Positions 45,192-50,010 of a stretch of DNA of 50,010 nucleotides are shown here, piece after piece. The translations under genes and the position numbers were made by a program. The stretch lies in contig NZ_JAANYN010000008.1 of the NCBI RefSeq assembly GCF_011290685.1, positions 1 through 50,010 of the forward strand. The letters run 5' to 3'. The stretch comes from Cyclobacterium plantarum. GTDB taxonomy: Bacteria; Bacteroidota; Bacteroidia; Cytophagales; Cyclobacteriaceae. The notes under the pieces are model-generated. The model saw only the letters and a program-made list of their open reading frames with translations. It had not been told where the DNA came from and did not search any database. Positions within the stretch are counted from its first letter, which is position 1. Every line of letters starts with the position of its first letter.

Positions 45192-45628
45192 AAAATCTCT
45201 TCGTTCTATTAATAGTTTCAATTGTTGCTGCCTCTTGCAGTAAAAAATCACAAGACACCTCACAGAAGTTTATTGAACCTAGTGAATATCATTTAATGGG
45301 TTATCAGGTAAAGGATATTACTTATCATGATTCTGTTAAATACTTATTAGCTAATGAACCCTATATCAGGGTCCTTGGAGATTCAACTTTCACTGTTTCT
45401 GAGGAATTGGGTCAGTTATTGTTTAAAGGAAGAAAATTCACCTATAAAGTATTTGAGGACTCTTTAATTTTAAGTAATAAACGGCAAAGACTTTCTTTTA
45501 AAATGCAGGACCTTTCTCCTAATTCATTTACGCTTGAAGTTCACAATAAATTTCTTAAACGAATTGACATGGTTAAACCTAAAGAGATGAGAAGAAAAGT
45601 GATAGAAACTGTAACCATTGAGTATTGA
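45188..45628 (+). CDS. Small lipoprotein of unknown function
   Basis: A lipoprotein signal ends at Cys17 (LIVSIVAASCSKKS). The body is beta-rich (YHLMGYQVKDITYHDSVKYL; RQRLSFKMQDLSPNSFTLEV), a lipocalin-like pattern. Translation is coupled to the XRE regulator, hinting that it may be the ligand-side partner of the membrane domain. Family not recognised. Confidence 0.7.
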   Translation: MKNLFVLLIVSIVAASCSKKSQDTSQKFIEPSEYHLMGYQVKDITYHDSVKYLLANEPYIRVLGDSTFTVSEELGQLLFKGRKFTYKVFEDSLILSNKRQRLSFKMQDLSPNSFTLEVHNKFLKRIDMVKPKEMRRKVIETVTIEY

Positions 45629-45871
45629 TAGACAAACCGATAACCAAATAAATATGTGAATGGTTGGATCTAAGTCAATTTAAGTTATTACTGAGAAAAC
45701 AAATCAAAGAATAGATTTTTTGGATGTAAGCCAGTACCGGTAAATGCCCGGGCCAATTGGAATTTTTTTCCGATTTCTATGACATTCCCAAAAAAACCAA
45801 CTATATTGTTCGCAATAACTATTTAGATGGTAACCCATCTATGTGATTTTATTCCTAAATAAAATATTATC

Positions 45872-46309
45872 ATGAAGTACCTGATTATTTTGCATTTATT
45901 TTTTCTACCCCTCGTCACTTCTGCACAAAGCCCATCCAGCAGGGTAGTGCATACCGTATTGGCTGACTCCATTGTGGGCAGGTATATGGCAGATTATGGT
46001 GGGGTGGATACCACTAGTTTTGTGCTGTACGGTAAATCCGGGTATTATTCTTTTGGTGAGGGAACTGTGGAGTTAAAATCGGAGAGATGTGATACTCCCA
46101 TAAGCGGTACCATTACCAAATTGAAGATCCGTAAAAATACCGCTTCTGTGAAAGTGCTATTTAGCGAAGGCAAGCGCTATTACACAAAAGTCAGGTTAAA
46201 GCGTTTTAATCCAATGTCACCCTGGAGGGTAAAAACAAGGATTATTTACCCTATCTTGTCCATCCCCCGAAAAGAGCCCCTGATTATGCATTATAGCCTT
46301 AATATATGA
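45872..46309 (+). CDS. Small secreted protein of unknown function
   Basis: Signal peptide MKYLIILHLFFLPLVTSAQ, then a beta-rich domain with repeated Tyr and charged residues (SFVLYGKSGYYSFGEGTVEL; KVLFSEGKRYYTKVRLKRFN). No family recognised. It is separated by 243 bp from the lipoprotein gene. The 349-bp stretch that follows (46310-46658) shows nothing recognisable. Confidence 0.55.
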   Translation: MKYLIILHLFFLPLVTSAQSPSSRVVHTVLADSIVGRYMADYGGVDTTSFVLYGKSGYYSFGEGTVELKSERCDTPISGTITKLKIRKNTASVKVLFSEGKRYYTKVRLKRFNPMSPWRVKTRIIYPILSIPRKEPLIMHYSLNI

Positions 46310-46658
46310 TGATTCTGTGTGGATTAGGCGTTGCAGAAGAAAGTTATGGAATGGACAATTTGCATTTCCTGAAAAATTGGACAAATGATGGAGATGTCTG
46401 GAGATCTGTTTTTTGATGATGATGGGTATTCCCCATGTATAAATGAATTTTGGGGACAAAAGGCAGCAATAAATGATCGGTAGGGAGTATTTCAACCGAT
46501 ATCCCTCGCTTTAGTCAAAAATTAAATAAATTTTTTATATTTATAAATCCTAACTGCCTGATAAAAGAATAAGTTTTATGGAGTTTCCGGTCATATTGGA
46601 TTTTCCTGCCTTTTGTCTGATAGTTATTCACATTGTGCCTACATCAATCCTGAACAAC

Positions 46659-47033
46659 ATGAAAAAGCGAACAATTTTTATTGGGTTTTCGATCTTTCTA
46701 TTCCTTTTGACCATAATTTTTGGGCTAAGGCCAATTTCTACCAGCACATTGGAAGACACGGAAGTGATTCAGGGAAATTTGGTCTCAATTGTTAGCAATG
46801 AAAAAACGAGGGATATTTCATTGAAAATTGAAGGTTACAATAAAAATTATTACATAAATCGCGGACTTGATGGAGCTCGGGATATAGTTAATCTAAGCAG
46901 CGAAATGAAGCGGTCAGAAGTGGAAATATTTTATGCCAAACATTGGACACCATTAGATCCCTTCGGAAAAAGTAAGCACGTGGCACGAATAGTATGGCAT
47001 GGTGACATCATTTACGATGAGATCAATAAATGA
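46659..47033 (+). CDS. Small membrane-anchored protein
   Basis: The start MKKRTIFIGFSIFLFLLTII (46659) gives one N-terminal membrane helix; an upstream in-frame ATG at 46578 would add an unrelated 27 residues. The rest (GNLVSIVSNEKTRDISLKIE, RSEVEIFYAKHWTPLDPFGK, HVARIVWHGDIIYDE) looks like a small extracytoplasmic beta domain, similar in style to DUF3592-like proteins but not assigned. Confidence 0.6.
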   Translation: MKKRTIFIGFSIFLFLLTIIFGLRPISTSTLEDTEVIQGNLVSIVSNEKTRDISLKIEGYNKNYYINRGLDGARDIVNLSSEMKRSEVEIFYAKHWTPLDPFGKSKHVARIVWHGDIIYDEINK

Positions 47034-47043
47034 AATAAATTTT

Positions 47044-47310
47044 TTCTATTTTGGCTAAAGCCAGGGATTATTCTATTCCAATTTTAAGAATGGGCTATTT
47101 CCTATTGAGTAATAATCATTTAAAACAAGGATTTTTTTCCTCAATTGCCCACTGCTTTAGCTGTGGGCAACCTGGTATTTATGCAAAATTGGCTTTAGCC
47201 AAACCCTTTACCCATAACCCTTCAAATCCATATTTCACAATTTTATCCATTTCGGCTTAAGCCGGGGTAGGTAATGCTATTTCAGGGGATGGGCTATTTC
47301 CTATTGAAGA
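47044..47310 (+). repeat. Dispersed palindromic repeat, copy B
   Basis: Same order of elements as copy A: TTTTGGCTAAAGCCAG, ATTGAGTAATAATCATTTAA, hairpin TTGCCCAC/GTGGGCAA (47145-47170), TTGGCTTTAGCCAA and the end phrase with GCCGGGGTAGGTAATGC. It begins 11 bp after the stop of the membrane-protein gene. Confidence 0.8.
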
Positions 47311-47763
47311 TGAATGCGATCGGATTAACCTCGGTATTGCCCGATAGCTGGAGGCAATAAGGATATTCCACCTCTATGGCTTTAGCCAAATTTTGCTACT
47401 GAGGGAACTTGGATATGCCAGGATCCTTGGGTTTATCATTAATTCTTAAACTGCTCGAATCCATATTTCACAATAATTTCATCATATTCCTTCTGGAATC
47501 TTTTTTTTGGTGATGCAGGCAAAAGTGGCATTGAGGAAATGTCAACATGCCGCTTGCCTCCGAATCCGAAATGATTAATTTGAAAAGGCAAAGAAGAGGG
47601 GTGGGTTTGGTGCAGTTATTAAGTGAGTGGCAATAAGGTATCCACTTTGTGCTTCGAAATCCGCCTGAATGCAAATCCGGAGTAGGTTGGCAATAAACCT
47701 AATTCCCTGCAAACAAGGGATTTCACAGATTTTTTAAAGGACAATTCTTCCTATATTTGAAGT
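47311..47763. repeat. Spacer with shared block 2 upstream of the PIN gene
   Basis: No gene. ATGCCGCTTGCC... to ...AATAAGGTA (47547-47641) repeats the block at 42969-43070. TTTGGTGCAGTT occurs in both (43029 and 47606), and a related phrase at 41887. GTTGGC at 47686-47691 precedes the PIN gene, as GTTGG does before the cupin gene. Confidence 0.5.
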
Positions 47764-48228
47764 ATGAAACAGAGAATTTATGTTGACACTTCAGTGGTAG
47801 GCGGATACTTTGACGAAGAATTTGAAGAGCCGACCAGACAACTGTTTGACCGACTTGAGAGACAGGAAATAATCTTCGTTGTTTCCGATTTGCTTGATTT
47901 GGAACTGACTTTTGCCCCTGAAAAAGTAAAACAATTGTTGCATAAATTTTCGCCCGATAAGTTTGAGAGAATTAATCTGACCCAAGAAGCAATTGACTTG
48001 GCAAATGCTTACATTGCAGAGAAAGTTGTGGGGAAAACAAGCCTTGAAGATTGCAGGCATATTGCTCTTGCGACCATAAATAAGGTTGACGTACTTGCAA
48101 GCTGGAATTTTAAACATATAGTGAACTTAGAGAGAATAAAAGGATACAATTCAGTTAATATGCGGGAAGGACACCATATACTCGAGATACGAAGCCCCAA
48201 AGACCTTTTAAGATATGAAAACGACTAA
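47764..48228 (+). CDS. PIN-domain toxin-like nuclease
   Basis: 154 residues. The N-terminus YVDTSVVGGYFDEE gives the first acidic residue; LLDLELTFAP and TSLEDCRHIALA give the next; VDVLASWNFKHIVNLER is the late motif. These are the acidic residues of VapC-type RNases. The antitoxin-like gene overlaps its end by 14 bp, an order (toxin first) opposite to classical vapBC but common for this PIN group in Bacteroidota. Confidence 0.75.
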   Translation: MKQRIYVDTSVVGGYFDEEFEEPTRQLFDRLERQEIIFVVSDLLDLELTFAPEKVKQLLHKFSPDKFERINLTQEAIDLANAYIAEKVVGKTSLEDCRHIALATINKVDVLASWNFKHIVNLERIKGYNSVNMREGHHILEIRSPKDLLRYEND

Positions 48229-48376
48229 AGAAAAAACATTGGATGCTGTGAAAATTCAGCGTGAAATCCGGGTAAAAATAAGCTCAGAGACAGAGAATAT
48301 GACCTTCGAAGAATTATTGAAATATATAGAGCAGAGAGTTAAAAAAACCGGAACCAAACCAATCGGACAAAAATAA
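48215..48376 (+). CDS. Antitoxin-like small protein of the PIN module
   Basis: 53 codons starting inside the PIN gene. MKTTKEKTLDAVKIQREIRV is followed by FEELLKYIEQRVKK, a basic, helical protein. Position and coupling point to an antitoxin; no DNA-binding fold can be proven from the sequence. GGCCAAC follows at 48384. Confidence 0.65.
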   Translation: MKTTKEKTLDAVKIQREIRVKISSETENMTFEELLKYIEQRVKKTGTKPIGQK

Positions 48377-49040
48377 GCCCGGTGGCCAACATGGTACAGC
48401 CAGTACAAACGAAAGAGCTTTTAGATGTAATAGCTCCGATATTATCTTCAACTATTTGTTACCAGGTATGCTCTATGTAGTGTTTTTGTATAAACAATCT
48501 TTCATTGTCCGATAAAATGCCGTCCGGATTATGTATACTCCTATAGATTTCCCGTTCATCCATTTTGGCTAAAGCCAGGAGGGCTTGTTCAAACATTTAG
48601 GAATGGGCTATTTTCTATTGAGTAATAATCATTTAAAAAAAGGTTTTTTTTCCCTCAATTGCCCACTGCTTTAGCTGTGGGCAACCTGGTATTTATGCAA
48701 AATTGGCTTTAGCCAAACCCTTTATCCATAACCCTTCAAATCCATATTACACAATTTTATCCATTTCGGCAAAAGCTGCATTCCTTTTAAGATGGAATAA
48801 TTTTGACCAAAACCTCCTTATTTTTCCAGGTGTTTTAAAAAAATAGATCACTATCTCTTATTCAGAATTATTTCCACAACTTATAGCCTGCAAGACAATA
48901 GCTTGTAAATATTTTTAGCAGATTGCCTGAATATAAGTTATTTTGTATTATGGAAGCCTGGCACCAGCATAAGAGGATGTTAAAGCCGGGAAAAATAAAG
49001 CCATTGCTATCAGAACCTTTAAACAGAACAGCTAAATACC
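48377..49040. other. Spacer containing repeat copy C
   Basis: No gene. Copy C occupies 48514-48784 (listed separately); the remaining ~250 bases before the transporter are AT-rich and should hold its promoter. Confidence 0.5.
48514..48784 (+). repeat. Dispersed palindromic repeat, copy C
   Basis: Starts AAAATGCCGTCCGGATTATG, then TTTTGGCTAAAGCCAG; same hairpins (48659-48684). One extra C in the run TTTTTTTTCCC breaks the short frame that copies A and B share, which argues that the repeat is not a gene. Confidence 0.8.
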
Positions 49041-49958
49041 ATGGAAATACTAGATGAGATCAGGCTAAATTTTAACCGGGATAGCCTGCTGCTGCTGAAC
49101 ATCTGCATGGGTCTGGTCATGTTTGGCGTAGCCATAGAATTAAGTCTATCTGACTTCAAAAATGTATGGCAAAAGCCCAAAAGTTTAATTATCGGGTTAA
49201 TGGCCCAATTCCTGGCTTTACCCTTGTTGACCTATTTGCTGATTTTATTCATTGACCCTATTCCCAGTGTTGCTTTGGGAATGCTTTTGGTGGCCAGTTG
49301 CTCAGGAGGTAACCTATCCAATTTGTTATCCGTGATGGCCGGCGGCAATGGGGCTTTATCTGTAAGCCTGACCAGCATTGCCACCCTGGCAGCCGTGATC
49401 GCTACTCCGGCCAATTTTACCTTCTGGGGAAATCTGTACCTGAGCGGTGGAACTTCCTTACCACAGATTAACATCAGTTTTATGGATATGCTGGAAACCA
49501 TACTGCTGATCGTGGGCATTCCCTTGCTGCTGGGCATGTTGCTCAATCATTATTTCACCAAAATAATCGCTACCATCCGCAAGCCGATCCGCATCCTCTC
49601 CATGCTTATTTTTATCGCTTTTATCGTGGGTGCCTTTGCTGCTAATTTTGCGATTTTTCTGGAATACATTCATTTCATTGTGCTCATAGTACTATTACAT
49701 AATGGCCTTGCTTATGGAGCAGGATTTGGTCTGGGACAACTTTTTGGTTTATCCATTCCGGATAAAAAGGCGATCACCATAGAAACGGGAATTCAAAATT
49801 CAGGCATTGCATTGGTGCTGGTCTTCAACTTTTTTGATGGCTTGGGAGGCATGGCCATCATCGCCGGATGGTGGGGCATCTGGGATATGATTTCCGGCCT
49901 GTTGCTCGCCTGGGGCTTGTCCAGGGTAAAACATACATCCAAAAAAGTAATGGCCTAA
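49041..49958 (+). CDS. Bile acid:sodium symporter (BASS) family transporter
   Basis: 305 residues and about nine helices. Family phrases include LNICMGLVMFGVAIELSLSD, ALGMLLVASCSGGNLSNLLS (the sodium-site region) and ITIETGIQNSGIALVLVFNF (helix crossover). It imports an organic anion with sodium; substrate unknown. Its stop codon overlaps the start of repeat copy D, whose palindrome begins in the last codons. Confidence 0.9.
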   Translation: MEILDEIRLNFNRDSLLLLNICMGLVMFGVAIELSLSDFKNVWQKPKSLIIGLMAQFLALPLLTYLLILFIDPIPSVALGMLLVASCSGGNLSNLLSVMAGGNGALSVSLTSIATLAAVIATPANFTFWGNLYLSGGTSLPQINISFMDMLETILLIVGIPLLLGMLLNHYFTKIIATIRKPIRILSMLIFIAFIVGAFAANFAIFLEYIHFIVLIVLLHNGLAYGAGFGLGQLFGLSIPDKKAITIETGIQNSGIALVLVFNFFDGLGGMAIIAGWWGIWDMISGLLLAWGLSRVKHTSKKVMA

Positions 49959-50010
49959 AGCCGCATTCCAATTGAGGAATAATCATTTGGAACCAGGATT
50001 TTTTCCTCAA
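49949..50010 (+). repeat. Dispersed palindromic repeat, copy D (cut by window end)
   Basis: AATGGCCTAAAGCCGCATTC then ATTGAGGAATAATCATTTGG, matching the opening of the other copies. It continues beyond the window. Confidence 0.7.

Overview
The window looks like part of a chromosome from a marine or environmental member of the Bacteroidota, most likely Cytophagales (Cyclobacteriaceae-like). This rests on a CHU_C-type (type IX secretion, type B) C-terminal sorting domain, membrane-anchored AraC regulators, DUF3667 and DUF5009 proteins, large ThuA/dehydrogenase lipoproteins, weak or absent Shine-Dalgarno sequences and reversed-order PIN toxin-antitoxin genes. No rRNA or tRNA gene and no CRISPR array was seen.

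Layout. (1) 1-5145: three co-directional surface-protein genes. They encode a repeat-rich adhesin or fibre cut by the window edge, a fibrinogen-domain secreted protein and a TSP3-repeat protein with a type IX sorting domain. (2) 5351-18475: carbohydrate metabolism. Two AraC-type regulators accompany a Gfo/Idh/MocA oxidoreductase, a sugar isomerase/epimerase, a 1165-residue ThuA-dehydrogenase-cupredoxin lipoprotein, two alginate-lyase-like proteins, a DUF5009 acyltransferase-like membrane protein and a DUF3667 protein. (3) 18476-24277: a palindrome-rich non-coding stretch, an unknown coiled-coil secreted protein, a MarR regulator with an NTF2-like target and matching operator candidates, and a metallophosphoesterase. 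(4) 24795-30187: an AT-rich bacteriocin-type export locus. It has an HlyD adaptor, a C39-peptidase ABC transporter, a small HTH protein, two tiny double-glycine peptides (one of 52 residues), a small membrane protein and a frameshifted CPBP protease, the last two being plausible immunity genes.

(5) 31147-41777: a defence island. A type I restriction-modification operon (hsdM, hsdS, an inserted gene, hsdR) is followed by a Hachiman system (hamA, hamB). The inserted gene between hsdS and hsdR encodes a protein whose N-terminus reads like a proteasome/HslV-type Ntn-hydrolase (Met-Thr start, ATDS, GIKLFEL, CFAGDT). Tight stop/start overlaps suggest co-expression. This is the strongest candidate for an undescribed system here. 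An attC-like structure of about 131 bp lies between the restriction and Hachiman operons, and diverged repeats flank the restriction operon.

(6) 41778-50010: an accessory region of single genes (YCII-like, cupin, XRE regulator with lipoprotein, small secreted and membrane proteins, PIN toxin with antitoxin, a BASS transporter). They are separated by long non-coding spacers that carry at least five copies of a hairpin-rich dispersed repeat and recurring GTTGG/CCAAC boundary boxes. The spacer architecture resembles an integron-cassette or MITE-populated array, though no integrase is visible in this window.
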